Source: Brevirhabdus pacifica (lineage in GTDB: Bacteria > Pseudomonadota > Alphaproteobacteria > Rhodobacterales > Rhodobacteraceae). From it: a stretch of 64,000 nt of DNA. The translations under genes were made by a program, and so were the position numbers. Under the pieces are notes generated by a model that did not search any database, was not told the origin of the DNA, and saw only the letters and a list, made by a program, of their open reading frames with translations. Below, piece by piece: positions 49,446 through 60,164 of the stretch. Location of the stretch: assembly GCF_002797755.1 (NCBI RefSeq), contig NZ_PGFI01000011.1, positions 1,550,001-1,614,000 of the forward strand, read 5' to 3'. Positions within the stretch are counted from its first letter, which is position 1. Each line of letters begins with the position of its first letter.

Positions 49446-50041
49446 TGCCGCTACAGAACCGCGTCACACCCGACGGCCGGATCATCGCCGTGCACGAGCG
49501 GGGCCGCTGGATGGGCAATCGCGGCTGCCTGCATGATGATAACCGGAATCTGGGCCGCGCCCTGTGGAAGCATCCCAGTTGGGTGATCTGCACGCTGGAG
49601 CTTTTGCCGGGGCGCCCTGCGCCGCGACAGCTGATGGCGCCCCGCCACTATACCGAACTGTTCTTTCTGGACGAGGCGACGGCGCTGTCCGCCGGGCACC
49701 GCCCCTGCGCGCGGTGCCGCCGCGCGGCCCATGACGCGTTTCGTCATGCAGCGGGCGGTTTCGACCGGACCGGGGATCTCGACCAGCAGCTTCACGGCGA
49801 GAGGGTGGCGATCCTGAAGGGCCGCGCCCAGCCCGTGGCGCAGGCCGACAGCCTGCCGGACGGGGCCTTCATCAAGGCCGACGGCCAGGCGATGCTGATC
49901 GCCGAGGGCCAAGCCCATCCTTGGACGCCCGGCGGATACGGCGCGCCCCGGCCCCTGCCCCGGGATCCCGTCCCCATCCTGACCCCAGCGACCAGTCTTA
50001 AGGCCTTGGCGAACGGTTACGCGGTCCAGATGGCGCTTTGA
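49445..50041 (+). CDS. Conserved hypothetical protein with Ada-like GHRPCARC motif
   Basis: This 198-residue soluble protein is of unknown function. The segment LDEATALSAGHRPCARCRR looks like the second half of the Ada N-terminal zinc domain, where A-x-A-x-G-F-R-P-C-x-R-C supplies two of four Cys ligands. Single Cys residues upstream (NRGC and WVIC) could complete a zinc site, but the usual C-x3-C pair is absent. It has no methyltransferase domain and no AraC domain. An ATG at 49445 in TGATG couples it to the SDR gene; a GTG three bases earlier is less likely. A nucleic-acid or phosphotriester role is only a suggestion. Confidence 0.75.
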   Translation: MPLQNRVTPDGRIIAVHERGRWMGNRGCLHDDNRNLGRALWKHPSWVICTLELLPGRPAPRQLMAPRHYTELFFLDEATALSAGHRPCARCRRAAHDAFRHAAGGFDRTGDLDQQLHGERVAILKGRAQPVAQADSLPDGAFIKADGQAMLIAEGQAHPWTPGGYGAPRPLPRDPVPILTPATSLKALANGYAVQMAL

Positions 50042-51904
<1,863 letters not shown>

Positions 51905-51987
51905 GGGCACCAGCTAATGAGTCGCGCGGGTAAGGTCAACGCGCTGAAACGGGACCGAAGGGGCTGATTTTTGACCGTGCTGCCCGC

Positions 51988-52785
51988 TCAGACCGCGTCG
52001 GCCCGCAGGCGCCTGGCCCGGGCCGCCGGCACGCGCGACAGCTCGACCCCGGTGAAGACATGCAGCGTGTTCATCTGCGCGTCCACCACCGCGTGATCGC
52101 TGACCCAGCCCCCCATGACGAGATAGGTGCGCAACAGGCCCGGCATGCCCGCCATGGCCCGCATCCGGCCGCCCGGCCCCTCCTCGGACCCCGAACCACC
52201 AGCGAGGCCGGATCCGGCTCCGTCTGCACCCAGCGTGGCGAAATCAACCACCCGGGGCGCCTTCATCGCAGGGCGCCAGCGGTCGGGCCCGAGGTGTCGG
52301 TCGCGCAACAGCGCAAAGGCCCCGGCATGGGCGGCGGGATCGGTGCCGGAGAAAGAGGAACAGCCGAACAGCATCTCGACCCCATGGCGGTCGACAAGGC
52401 GCGTCAGCTCGGCCCAGGCGACGCGCAGGATATCCGGATCGCCCAACCCCGGACGGATGCAGAATCGCCCCAGTTCGATCATTGGGGCGGGAAAGGCGCG
52501 CAACCGCTCCAACCCGTAGAAACCCGCGGCATAGCTGCCCTCGATCCCCGCGCCGCTTTCCAGCAGGAGCGCCCGGAAACAGCAGACAAGCCGCCCGGTC
52601 GCCACCTCTTCGACCAGCACGTGCAGGCAACGGGCGTCGTAATCGTCGGCGGCCGCGGCCTCGGCCATCGCGGCGACGGGGTCGGCAGGAAAGAAGGCCT
52701 CGGCCCGCAGGCGGCGCGCGGCCTCGAGGTCGCGATCCCCGTCCGCGAAACGCGCGCGGTAGCGTGGCCTGCCTGATGCGGGCAT
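51988..52785 (-). CDS. olsB: GNAT-like ornithine-acyl carrier protein N-acyltransferase (OlsB type)
   Basis: This 265-residue enzyme resembles the OlsB group, which adds a 3-hydroxyacyl chain to ornithine in making ornithine lipids. It shows RYRARFADGDRDLEAARRLR, DDYDARCLHVLV, IELGRFCIRPG and MLFGCSSFSGTDP, the usual sequence blocks. GAGGGGAGGGG precedes ATG 52785. No olsA acyltransferase is present beside it. The C-terminal region after the core is Gly-rich and then regains conservation (LLRTYLVMGGWVSDHAV). Assignment by recalled motifs, not by search. Confidence 0.8.
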   Translation of the reverse strand: MPASGRPRYRARFADGDRDLEAARRLRAEAFFPADPVAAMAEAAAADDYDARCLHVLVEEVATGRLVCCFRALLLESGAGIEGSYAAGFYGLERLRAFPAPMIELGRFCIRPGLGDPDILRVAWAELTRLVDRHGVEMLFGCSSFSGTDPAAHAGAFALLRDRHLGPDRWRPAMKAPRVVDFATLGADGAGSGLAGGSGSEEGPGGRMRAMAGMPGLLRTYLVMGGWVSDHAVVDAQMNTLHVFTGVELSRVPAARARRLRADAV

Positions 52786-52955
52786 CCCGCCCCTCCCCTC
52801 ATGCCGGGCCCGGGCTGGCCCATTCGCCGCCGGTTCGCCCGATACCTTGATCGGTGGCGCCCCGATGCCGATTGCACCGGGGCGCGACAGGACTAGATTA
52901 TCACAACATCCCCCCGCACCAAGTGGGGGCAGGCAGCCGCGAAAGGACACGTCCC

Positions 52956-53366
52956 GTGGAAAAGATCCGCAAATCCCAGGAAGAATGGCGCAACCAGCTG
53001 TCGGACCTGGCCTTCAAGGTCACCCGCAAGCACGGCACCGAGCGGGCCCGCAGCCACGAGGATTTTCCCAAGGGACCGGGGACCTACACCTGCCTGTGCT
53101 GTGGCGCCGACCTGTTCGACCAGGAAACCAAGTTCGAGTCGGGCACCGGCTGGCCCTCGTTCTACGCGCCCAAGGATCCCGAGATGGTCGGCGAGAGCGA
53201 GGACAGCAGCTGGTTCATGAAACGCACCGAGGTGCATTGCAACCGCTGCGACGCCCATTTGGGCCACGTCTTTCCCGACGGCCCGCCCCCGACGGGGCTG
53301 CGCTATTGCATCAACGGCGTGGCGCTGGAATTCCGCCCCGAGGGCGCGGAGGGCGAGAAGGGCTGA
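52956..53366 (+). CDS. msrB: Peptide-methionine (R)-S-oxide reductase
   Basis: This 136-residue enzyme repairs the R-sulfoxide of methionine in proteins. Zinc ligands are the CLCC and CNRC pairs, ESGTGWPSFYAP is the family signature and the catalytic Cys is in LRYCINGVALEF. It starts at GTG 52956 (VEKIRKSQEEWR) with GAAAGGA 8 bp upstream; the open frame upstream is unrelated. It is divergent from olsB and convergent with bamE. Confidence 0.95.
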   Translation: MEKIRKSQEEWRNQLSDLAFKVTRKHGTERARSHEDFPKGPGTYTCLCCGADLFDQETKFESGTGWPSFYAPKDPEMVGESEDSSWFMKRTEVHCNRCDAHLGHVFPDGPPPTGLRYCINGVALEFRPEGAEGEKG

Positions 53367-53374
53367 GCTTCCGA

Positions 53375-53394
53375 CCGGCGGCGAAGGCCGCCGG
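53375..53394. terminator. Hairpin between msrB and bamE
   Basis: CCGGCGGC (53375-53382) and GCCGCCGG (53387-53394) form a perfect 8-bp stem with a GAAG tetraloop in the 48-bp gap between convergent genes; it can act on both strands. No T-run. Confidence 0.5.
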
Positions 53395-53414
53395 CATGGC
53401 CCACCGGCCTCAAA

Positions 53415-53870
53415 TCAGTCGAAGAACTGGCCCAGGTTCACGGCGCCGACGCTGCCGAAAAGCTGGCGCAGGAAGGACACGCCCTGGATGTTGCTGTCGG
53501 TGACGCGGCGCGACAGGGTGACAACGCGCCCGTCCTCGAGGCCGAACCGCTCGACATTGCGGACCTTGCCGTTGCCCCCGAAGGAGATGGCCACGATCTC
53601 GCGGCTGATCTCGCGCGGGGCGCGGAAGGCGAATTGTTCGAAACGGCTGCCGACGTAGTACCAGGCGGTCTCGCGGATGACGCCGCTGGAGGTCGGCACG
53701 CCGATCGTCTCGGTCAGCGACTCGCGCGTGTCGACGCCGACGCGCACCTGCGCCAGGTCCTGATCGGTCGGCACGTAGCCGTGGTTGCGGTAGATCTTGG
53801 CGCATCCCGCCACGATCAGCAGCAGCCCGCCCAGCACCATCATTCGCATTGCCTTGCGTTGCAGCCGCAT
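53415..53870 (-). CDS. bamE: Outer membrane protein assembly factor BamE
   Basis: This 151-residue lipoprotein of the BAM complex helps insert beta-barrel proteins. It has a lipobox, LLIVAGC (cleavage before Cys23), and the SmpA/OmlA core: GVDTRESLTETIGVPTSSG and the AWYYVGSRFEQFAF strand. The C-terminal tail after residue 115 is extended compared with the Escherichia coli protein, as is usual in this order. Confidence 0.9.
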   Translation of the reverse strand: MRLQRKAMRMMVLGGLLLIVAGCAKIYRNHGYVPTDQDLAQVRVGVDTRESLTETIGVPTSSGVIRETAWYYVGSRFEQFAFRAPREISREIVAISFGGNGKVRNVERFGLEDGRVVTLSRRVTDSNIQGVSFLRQLFGSVGAVNLGQFFD

Positions 53871-54077
53871 GCCGTCCCCTCGTCTTATCGGTTGTCTTGC
53901 CTGCCGTTCCCTCCTATCCCGCTTACAGAAGCGCGTCTGTTATATCAAGAAGGTGCAGCAACCTGCCCCGCGCCCGCCGCGGAACGGGTGGCGTGGCCGG
54001 GAACCCGGCCCTGCCCTGTCCGCGTTGCCCACCCATGGTGTCCAATGCGCGGGCGCCAAGAACGAAAGGTCCTCATC

Positions 54078-54665
54078 ATGTCCGACAACTCCAGACCCGA
54101 TGCCTCCGGACCGGCGGGGGGTGCGACCGGCACGTCCCTGTCCCAGCCCTTGCGCGTGGCCGATCTTGCGACCCGCAAGCCCAACCGCTTCAACCTGCAA
54201 CCGGCCGCCGCCGACCTGCCCCCCCTGGCCGAGGAGCTGGGCATCAGCGCGGTCGAGGGGCTGAGTTTTTCCGGCACCCTCCAGGCCAAGGGCAAGAGCG
54301 AATGGGTGCTTAAAGGCCGTCTGAAGGCCCGTGTCGTGCAGCCCTGCGTGGTGACGACCGAGCCCGTCACGACCGCCATCGACGAGGAAGTGACCCGCCG
54401 CTTCCTGCCCGATCTGCCCGACGAGGGGGCCGAGGGCGAGGTCGAGATGCCCGAGGACGAGACCCTCGAGGTGCTGGGCCGCTTCATCGATCCCGGCCAG
54501 GTCATGCGCGAGGCGCTGGCGCTGGCGCTGCCGCTCTATCCGCGACGCAAGGGCGCGGCCCTGGGCGAGGCGGTCTTTGCCCAGCCGGGGGTGGAGCCCC
54601 TGACGGACGAGGCGCTGAGGCCCTTCGCGGGCCTGTCCGATCTGCGCGACCGGCTAAAGAAATAA
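54078..54665 (+). CDS. DUF177/YceD family protein
   Basis: This 195-residue protein is encoded directly upstream of rpmF, the standard place for YceD, which is needed for 23S rRNA accumulation in plants and proteobacteria. The QPCVVTTEPVTTAIDEEV segment is the family core, followed by an acidic stretch (LPDEGAEGEVEMPEDE). The first 40 residues are Ser/Ala/Gly-rich. ATG 54078 fits the conserved start. Family assignment by motif and context. Confidence 0.88.
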   Translation: MSDNSRPDASGPAGGATGTSLSQPLRVADLATRKPNRFNLQPAAADLPPLAEELGISAVEGLSFSGTLQAKGKSEWVLKGRLKARVVQPCVVTTEPVTTAIDEEVTRRFLPDLPDEGAEGEVEMPEDETLEVLGRFIDPGQVMREALALALPLYPRRKGAALGEAVFAQPGVEPLTDEALRPFAGLSDLRDRLKK

Positions 54666-54691
54666 GCGATTTGGGCCGGGGCACAAAAGAC

Positions 54692-54719
54692 TTGCGCCGC
54701 GTCAGAATCACAGTATGTT
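54692..54719 (+). promoter_or_regulatory. Possible sigma-70 promoter before rpmF
   Basis: TTGCGC (54692-54697) and TATGTT (54714-54719) are separated by 16 bp in the 164-bp gap between yceD and rpmF. The -35 is partial. It would allow separate expression of rpmF and plsX. Confidence 0.3.
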
Positions 54720-54829
54720 CCCGGCCTCGTTTACACGATGGTTCCGGGGATCAGTAAGCCGCTTTCGCGGCGCTCCGAACCTGATGCAGAATCCCGGGGA
54801 ATGTACCCCGCCAATACCGAGGTTGAGAC

Positions 54830-55036
54830 ATGGCCGTTCCCCAGAATAAAGTCACCAAATCCCGTCGCAACATGCGCCGCGCGCATGACGCCCTGGTGGC
54901 TGCGAACCCCAACGAATGCGCGAACTGCGGCGAGCTGAAGCGCCCCCACCACGTCTGTGGTGCCTGTGGCCACTATGACGACCGCGAAGTCGTCGCCGCC
55001 ACCAACGAAGTCGACCTGGACGAAGACGCGGCCTGA
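54830..55036 (+). CDS. rpmF: 50S ribosomal protein L32
   Basis: This 68-residue protein starts [19 protein letters not shown] and has a zinc ribbon with [18 protein letters not shown], the Cys-type form of L32. A C-terminal acidic tail (VDLDEDAA) is normal in this group. It is followed by plsX after 23 bp. Confidence 0.97.
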   Translation: MAVPQNKVTKSRRNMRRAHDALVAANPNECANCGELKRPHHVCGACGHYDDREVVAATNEVDLDEDAA

Positions 55037-55059
55037 AGAAGATCAGGATCGCGGCCCCC

Positions 55060-56184
55060 ATGGCGGACCCCATATCGGACACCGATGATCTGACGCGGAT
55101 CGACGGATCGCGGATCGTCGTTTCGGTTGACGCCATGGGCGGTGACCGTGGTCCCGAAGTTGTCGTCGCCGGCCTTGCGCTGGCGGCGCGGGGCAACCCG
55201 GAGCTGCACTTCATCCTGCACGGTCCCGAGGCCACGCTGTCGCCCATGGTCGGGCGGCACGGCATCGCGGACCGCTGCACCCTGCGCGACGCCCCCGGCG
55301 TCGTGTCGATGGACGAAAAGCCCTCGCATGTGATGCGCAAGGGCAAGGACACCTCGATGTGGTCCACCATCGAGAGCGTCCGCGCCCACGAGGCCGATGT
55401 CGCCGTATCCTGCGGCAACACGGGCGCGCTGATGGCGGTTTCGATGGTCCGGCTGCGCAAGCTTCCGGGCGTCAACCGCCCGGCCATCGCCTGCCTGTGG
55501 CCCTCGCGCAATCCCGGCGGCTTCAACGTCATGCTGGATGTAGGCGCCGACATCCGCGCCGATGCCGACGACCTGCTGCAATACGCGCTGATGGGGGCCT
55601 CCTACGCCCGCAACGGCCTCGACCTCGCCTGCCCCCGCATCGGCCTGCTGAACGTCGGCACCGAAGAGCACAAGGGCCGGGCCGAGCTTAAGGCCGCCCA
55701 CGAGCTTCTGCAAAGCGCCGCCGCCGCCGGCAATTTCGATTACGTCGGTTTCGTCGAGGGCGGGGACATCCCGTCGGCACGGGTCGACGTGATCGTCACC
55801 GACGGCTTCACCGGCAACGTCGCGCTGAAGACCGGCGAAGGCACCGCGATGCTGATCCGCGATTTCCTGAAGGAAAGCCTGACCTCGACCATCGTCTCCA
55901 AGCTGGCGGCACTGCTGGCGATGAAATCGCTCAAGCGCCTGTCCCAGCGGATCGACCCGCGCCAGGTCAATGGCGGCGTCTTCCTGGGGCTGAACGGCAC
56001 GGTGGTGAAATCCCACGGCTCGGCCGACGCGACCGGGGTCGAAGCCGCGATCAAACTGGCCGCGGCGCTGTCGAAATCGGGTTTCTCGGAACGGGTCGCC
56101 GCACGGGTTGCATCCTTCAACGCGGCACGTGAAGGTGCCACCGCGGATGACGCGGACAACAAGCCTGGAACTTTGCATGATTAA
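55060..56184 (+). CDS. plsX: Phosphate acyltransferase PlsX
   Basis: This 374-residue enzyme makes acyl-phosphate from acyl-ACP for phospholipid synthesis. It has [44 protein letters not shown] and [13 protein letters not shown], the family blocks. It overlaps fabH by 8 bp and lies in the conserved rpmF-plsX-fabH order. Confidence 0.97.
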   Translation: MADPISDTDDLTRIDGSRIVVSVDAMGGDRGPEVVVAGLALAARGNPELHFILHGPEATLSPMVGRHGIADRCTLRDAPGVVSMDEKPSHVMRKGKDTSMWSTIESVRAHEADVAVSCGNTGALMAVSMVRLRKLPGVNRPAIACLWPSRNPGGFNVMLDVGADIRADADDLLQYALMGASYARNGLDLACPRIGLLNVGTEEHKGRAELKAAHELLQSAAAAGNFDYVGFVEGGDIPSARVDVIVTDGFTGNVALKTGEGTAMLIRDFLKESLTSTIVSKLAALLAMKSLKRLSQRIDPRQVNGGVFLGLNGTVVKSHGSADATGVEAAIKLAAALSKSGFSERVAARVASFNAAREGATADDADNKPGTLHD

Positions 56185-57151
56185 GCGCGCGGTGGTACGC
56201 GGCGTCGGGCATTACCTGCCTGACCGGGTCGTCCCCAACAGCCATTTCGAGACTTTCCTGGACACCAGCGACGCCTGGATCCGCGGCCGCAGCGGGATCG
56301 AGCGCCGCCACTTCGCCGCCGAGGGGCAGACCACCTCGGACCTGGGCGCCCGGGCCGCGCGCGCGGCCCTCGAGATGGCCGGCATGCAGCCCGACGACAT
56401 CGACGCGGTGATCGTCGCCACATCGACCCCTGACCTGACCTTCCCCTCCGCCGCGACCATGATCCAGGGCCAGCTTGGCATGACCCGCGGCTTTGCCTTC
56501 GACGTGCAGGCCGTCTGCGCGGGCTTCGTCTATGCGCTCAGCAACGCCAACGCGCTGATCCTGTCGGGCCAGGCAGAGCGGGTGCTGGTCATCGGCGCCG
56601 AGACATTCTCGCGAATCATGGACTGGACGGATCGCGGCACCTGCGTTCTCTTCGGCGATGGGGCCGGCGCGCTGGTGCTTGAGGCCGAGGACGGCGCGGG
56701 CGAGACCGCCGATCGCGGTATCCTGTCGACCGACCTGCATTCCGACGGTCGCTACCGCGATCTGCTTTACGTCGACGGCGGCGTCTCCTCCAGCCAGTCC
56801 ACAGGCGTGCTGCGCATGGAGGGCAAGGAAGTCTTCCGCCACGCGGTCGAGAAGCTGGCCCAGACGGCCCACGCCGCCCTGGACAAGGCCGGCGTCTCTG
56901 CCGAACAGGTTGACTGGATCGTGCCCCACCAGGCCAATCTGCGCATCATCAAGGCCACGGCCCAGAAGATGAAGCTGCCGATGGAGCGCGTGGTCGTCAC
57001 CGTCCAGGATCACGGCAACACTTCGGCCGCCTCGATCCCGCTGGCCCTGTCGGTCGGCGTCGAGCGCGGGCAGATCAAGAAGGGCGATCTTCTGGTCGCC
57101 GAGGCGATCGGCGGCGGGCTTGCCTGGGGGTCGGTGGTTCTTCGCTGGTAG
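56177..57151 (+). CDS. fabH: Beta-ketoacyl-ACP synthase III
   Basis: This 324-residue enzyme starts fatty acid elongation with acetyl-CoA and malonyl-ACP. The catalytic triad is visible: Cys114 in QAVCAGF, His in HQANLRII and Asn in [11 protein letters not shown] 56177 lies inside the end of plsX (8-bp overlap). The active-site geometry is standard; branched versus straight starter preference is not decided by sequence. Confidence 0.97.
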   Translation: MIKRAVVRGVGHYLPDRVVPNSHFETFLDTSDAWIRGRSGIERRHFAAEGQTTSDLGARAARAALEMAGMQPDDIDAVIVATSTPDLTFPSAATMIQGQLGMTRGFAFDVQAVCAGFVYALSNANALILSGQAERVLVIGAETFSRIMDWTDRGTCVLFGDGAGALVLEAEDGAGETADRGILSTDLHSDGRYRDLLYVDGGVSSSQSTGVLRMEGKEVFRHAVEKLAQTAHAALDKAGVSAEQVDWIVPHQANLRIIKATAQKMKLPMERVVVTVQDHGNTSAASIPLALSVGVERGQIKKGDLLVAEAIGGGLAWGSVVLRW

Positions 57152-57237
57152 GGCGCATGCGCCCCCTTCCACAAGCCGTTGATATTGACTCGAAAACCCA
57201 TTTCATTGATGCTTCGCTCAAATTCGGGAGAAGACCA

Positions 57238-57540
57238 ATGGGATCAACGACATTGACGCGTATGGATCTGAGCGAAGCGGTGTTTCGCGAGGTGGGCCTG
57301 TCGCGCAACGAATCCGCGCAGCTGGTCGAAAGCATTCTTCAGCACATGTCGGATGCGCTGGTGAAGGGTGAGACCGTGAAGATCTCGTCTTTCGGCACCT
57401 TCAGCATCCGCGAGAAGGCCGCCCGCGTGGGCCGCAATCCCAAGACCGGCGAAGAGGTTCCGATCCACCCGCGCCGCGTCCTGACCTTCCGCCCCTCCTA
57501 CCTGATGAAGGATCGCGTCGCCGCGGGCAATCGCGGCTGA
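57238..57540 (+). CDS. ihfA: Integration host factor subunit alpha
   Basis: This 100-residue DNA-bending protein of the HU/IHF family has [11 protein letters not shown] at the start, [20 protein letters not shown] and the beta-arm motif [10 protein letters not shown]. The first six residues (MGSTTL) before the usual start are compatible with alphaproteobacterial IhfA. A GGGAGAAG sequence precedes ATG 57238. The beta subunit is not in the window. Confidence 0.94.
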   Translation: MGSTTLTRMDLSEAVFREVGLSRNESAQLVESILQHMSDALVKGETVKISSFGTFSIREKAARVGRNPKTGEEVPIHPRRVLTFRPSYLMKDRVAAGNRG

Positions 57541-57545
57541 ACGGC

Positions 57546-58607
57546 ATGGCGCAGACCAAGTCCCCCGACGCGTTCCGCACGATCAGCGAAGTTTCCGAAT
57601 GGCTGGATACGCCGGCCCACGTGCTGCGCTTCTGGGAAAGCCGCTTTCCCCAGATCAAGCCGCTGAAACGTGCCGGTGGACGGCGCTATTACCGACCCGC
57701 CGATATGCAGTTGCTGGGCGGCATCAAGAAGCTGCTGCACGAGGACGGGATCACCATCCGCGGGGTCCAGAAGATCCTGCGTGAAAAGGGGATCAAGCAT
57801 GTCTGCGCCTTCTCGCCCTCGCTGATGGACGGGGTGCAGGCCGCCCCCGAAGCCACGACCGACGGGACCGAGAATCCCCAAGCCGAGCGTCCTGTCGCCA
57901 GCGTCACCCGCCTGCGCCCGCGCAACGCCCGGCCCGAGACCGAGAACGAGCAGCCTGCGGCGGAGGCCCCGGAGGACACCACCGAAGAGGCCGTGCCCGA
58001 AAGCCCCATGGCCGAGGATCTGCCCCACCTGCCGATCGGCGGCTCCGCCGCCCCGACCGACCTTCAGGGCTTTGCCGGTGACACGCCCGATTTCATCACC
58101 GAGGCACCGGCGGCCGGGTTCGGCGAACCCGAAAGCACCTTCACGCCCGGTGCCGCGTCGGATCCGGATTCACAGGCTGAATCGAACGAGGATCCCTCCG
58201 GCGCGGATGCGGCCCCCGAGGGCGAGCGCCGCGATTTCGACGAAAGCCCCGGCCTGCCCTTCGATGAACCGCAGGCCCCCGCGCCAGCCGCCGAATCGGC
58301 GAGATCCGAGGCGACGGATTCGGCCGCGACCCCAGAGGCCGCCACCCAGGATACGCCTTCGGAACCGGACGATTCCAAAGACCTGGCGGACCTTGTCTCC
58401 CGCGCCACCGAATCCCAGGCCGCCGATGTGGCGTTCGACCCCGAGGATGACGATCCGATCTTCGCCGGCGCGCCCCTTTCGACCCTTCTTCGACGCACGG
58501 GCGGGCGCCGCGCAAGCCTGCGCGATGCCGACCGGAGCCGCCTGGCAGCACTGACCGCACAGCTGACGGCGCTGCGCGAACGCGTCGGAACCGACAGCCA
58601 CGGTTAA
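57546..58607 (+). CDS. MerR-type transcriptional regulator with acidic tail
   Basis: This 353-residue protein has an N-terminal MerR-like helix-turn-helix ([20 protein letters not shown], then [11 protein letters not shown]) in about the first 90 residues. The remaining 250 are acidic, Ala/Pro/Glu/Asp-rich and likely unstructured, ending with a short basic and hydrophobic helix ([16 protein letters not shown]). No ligand-binding Cys is present. It follows ihfA by 5 bp, a conserved arrangement in Rhodobacterales. A nucleoid or fatty-acid-linked role is possible but unproven. Confidence 0.85.
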   Translation: MAQTKSPDAFRTISEVSEWLDTPAHVLRFWESRFPQIKPLKRAGGRRYYRPADMQLLGGIKKLLHEDGITIRGVQKILREKGIKHVCAFSPSLMDGVQAAPEATTDGTENPQAERPVASVTRLRPRNARPETENEQPAAEAPEDTTEEAVPESPMAEDLPHLPIGGSAAPTDLQGFAGDTPDFITEAPAAGFGEPESTFTPGAASDPDSQAESNEDPSGADAAPEGERRDFDESPGLPFDEPQAPAPAAESARSEATDSAATPEAATQDTPSEPDDSKDLADLVSRATESQAADVAFDPEDDDPIFAGAPLSTLLRRTGGRRASLRDADRSRLAALTAQLTALRERVGTDSHG

Positions 58608-58671
58608 TCGAAAAAACCATGGCTTACCCCCCTTGCCTCCTCCGTCAGAAACGGTATGACTGCGCGCAAGT

Positions 58672-58748
58672 CGGGCCATGGCGCAGCCTGGTAGCGCGTC
58701 CGTCTGGGGGACGGAAGGTCGCAGGTTCGAGTCCTGCTGGCCCGACCA
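58672..58748 (+). tRNA. tRNA-Pro(GGG)
   Basis: This 77-nt cloverleaf has acceptor CGGGCCA/TGGCCCG, anticodon stem TCCGT/ACGGA, loop CTGGGGG with anticodon GGG, T arm GCAGG-TTCGAGT-CCTGC, discriminator A and an encoded CCA at 58746-58748. It reads CCC and CCU codons. Confidence 0.95.
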
Positions 58749-58754
58749 TTACAA

Positions 58755-58788
58755 AAAGCGCCCGCACCTTTCCGGTGACGGGCGCTTT
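58755..58788 (+). terminator. Strong terminator after tRNA-Pro, just before the dCTP deaminase gene
   Basis: AAAGCGCCCG (58755-58764) pairs perfectly with CGGGCGCTTT (58779-58788), with an inner CACC/GGTG stem. It lies 18 bp before ATG 58807, so it may also modulate the deaminase gene. Confidence 0.85.
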
Positions 58789-58806
58789 CTGCTGAAAGGG
58801 GCCAAG

Positions 58807-59898
58807 ATGGCGATGACCGGGGTTCTACCCTCTCAGGCCTTGCGCCAGATGATCGAGGCCGGAGAGATCCGCGCCGAAGAGCCCCTGACCACGGCCCAGA
58901 TCCAGCCTGCAAGCATCGACCTGCGCCTTGGCCGCATCGCCTACCGTGTCCGCGCCTCGTTCCTGGCCGGCAAGGGCCGCACGGTGGCCGAGCGCCTTTC
59001 CGAATTCGAGATGCACCGCGTCGACCTTGACGAGGGTGCCGTCCTGGAAAAAGGCTGTGTCTATGTTGTTCCGCTGATGGAAAGCCTCGACCTGCCCGCA
59101 GAGGTGCAGGCCGTCGCCAACGCCAAATCCTCGACCGGGAGGCTGGACCTTCTGACACGCACCATCACCGACGAAGGGGTCGAGTTCGACCGCATCCCCG
59201 CCGGCTACAGCGGCCCGCTTTACGCCGAGATCTGCCCGCGCAGCTTCTCGGTTCTGGTGCGGCCGGGCCAGACCCTGAACCAGATCCGGTTCCGGGCTGG
59301 ACAGGCGATCCTGGACGACGACGAGCTGACGCGCCTGCACGAGCAGACGACCCTGGTCTCGGGCCCCGCCCATATCGACGCGGGCCTCGGGTTCTCCGTC
59401 GATCTTGAACCTGCCTCCGGCTCGTTGGTGGGGTTCCGGGCCAAGCCCCATACCGGCGTCATCGACCTGTCGCTGATCGACCATTACGACCCGACCGAAT
59501 TCTGGGAAGAGGTGCGCAGCACCGAGGGGCGCATCATCCTGGATCCCGGGGCGTTCTACATCCTGGTCAGCCGCGAATCCGTCCACATCCCCCCCGACTA
59601 TGCCGCCGAGATGGCGCCTTACCTTGCCATGGTCGGGGAATTCCGGGTTCATTACGCGGGCTTCTTCGATCCCGGCTTCGGCCATTCGGAGGCTGGCGGC
59701 ACCGGCTCACGCGGGGTTCTGGAAGTCCGCTGTCACGAAGCACCCTTCGTGCTGGAACACGGCCAGATAGTCGGACGCCTGGTCTACGAGCGGATGAGCG
59801 CGCGACCAGAAGAGGTCTACGGCGCTGGGATCGCGTCGAACTACCAAGGCCAAGGCTTGAAACTATCCAAGCATTTCAAGCCGTTTCAGCCGGGCTGA
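58807..59898 (+). CDS. dcd: Double-length dCTP deaminase
   Basis: This 363-residue enzyme is twice the usual length, with two dUTPase/dCTP-deaminase-like folds in tandem. The first half carries IQPASIDLRLGR, NAKSSTGRLDLLTRT and PLYAEICPRSFSVLVRPG; the second carries a later PGAFYILVSRESVHIP and AGFFDPGFG segment with less complete motifs. Such pseudo-dimeric forms occur in alphaproteobacteria. It converts dCTP to dUTP on the way to dTMP. GAAAGGGG precedes ATG 58807. Whether both halves are catalytic is unclear. Confidence 0.88.
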   Translation: MAMTGVLPSQALRQMIEAGEIRAEEPLTTAQIQPASIDLRLGRIAYRVRASFLAGKGRTVAERLSEFEMHRVDLDEGAVLEKGCVYVVPLMESLDLPAEVQAVANAKSSTGRLDLLTRTITDEGVEFDRIPAGYSGPLYAEICPRSFSVLVRPGQTLNQIRFRAGQAILDDDELTRLHEQTTLVSGPAHIDAGLGFSVDLEPASGSLVGFRAKPHTGVIDLSLIDHYDPTEFWEEVRSTEGRIILDPGAFYILVSRESVHIPPDYAAEMAPYLAMVGEFRVHYAGFFDPGFGHSEAGGTGSRGVLEVRCHEAPFVLEHGQIVGRLVYERMSARPEEVYGAGIASNYQGQGLKLSKHFKPFQPG

Positions 59899-59902
59899 GC
59901 CC

Positions 59903-60106
59903 CTAGAACTTGCCGAAGCGGCGCATCATCTTCATTGCCTGGCGCGCCCGCTGGCTGGTCTCTTTGTTCTGCTGCTGGGTAACGCGCGGGTCGGCGTTGG
60001 GATCCGACCGGCGGCGCGCGGCCATGACGTCGACGCCCTTGTCGACGCCCATCCGGGTCAGCCGGTTGATCACACGCCGGATAATCATGTTCAGAACGCG
60101 GTCCAT
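59903..60106 (-). CDS. Small conserved hypothetical protein, 67 aa
   Basis: This 67-residue basic protein (MDRVLNMIIRRVINRLTRMG at the start, ARQAMKMMRRFGKF at the end) has no Cys or membrane segment and an amphipathic N-terminal helix. An AGGA lies close before its ATG. I know no function. It ends 4 bp past the convergent deaminase gene and lies 58 bp downstream of scpB on the same strand. Confidence 0.65.
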   Translation of the reverse strand: MDRVLNMIIRRVINRLTRMGVDKGVDVMAARRRSDPNADPRVTQQQNKETSQRARQAMKMMRRFGKF

Positions 60107-60164
60107 CTTCCTGGTCCCCTGGGTTTGCGCGGTCCGTCCTGGGGCCGCAGTTCAGATATAGGCA

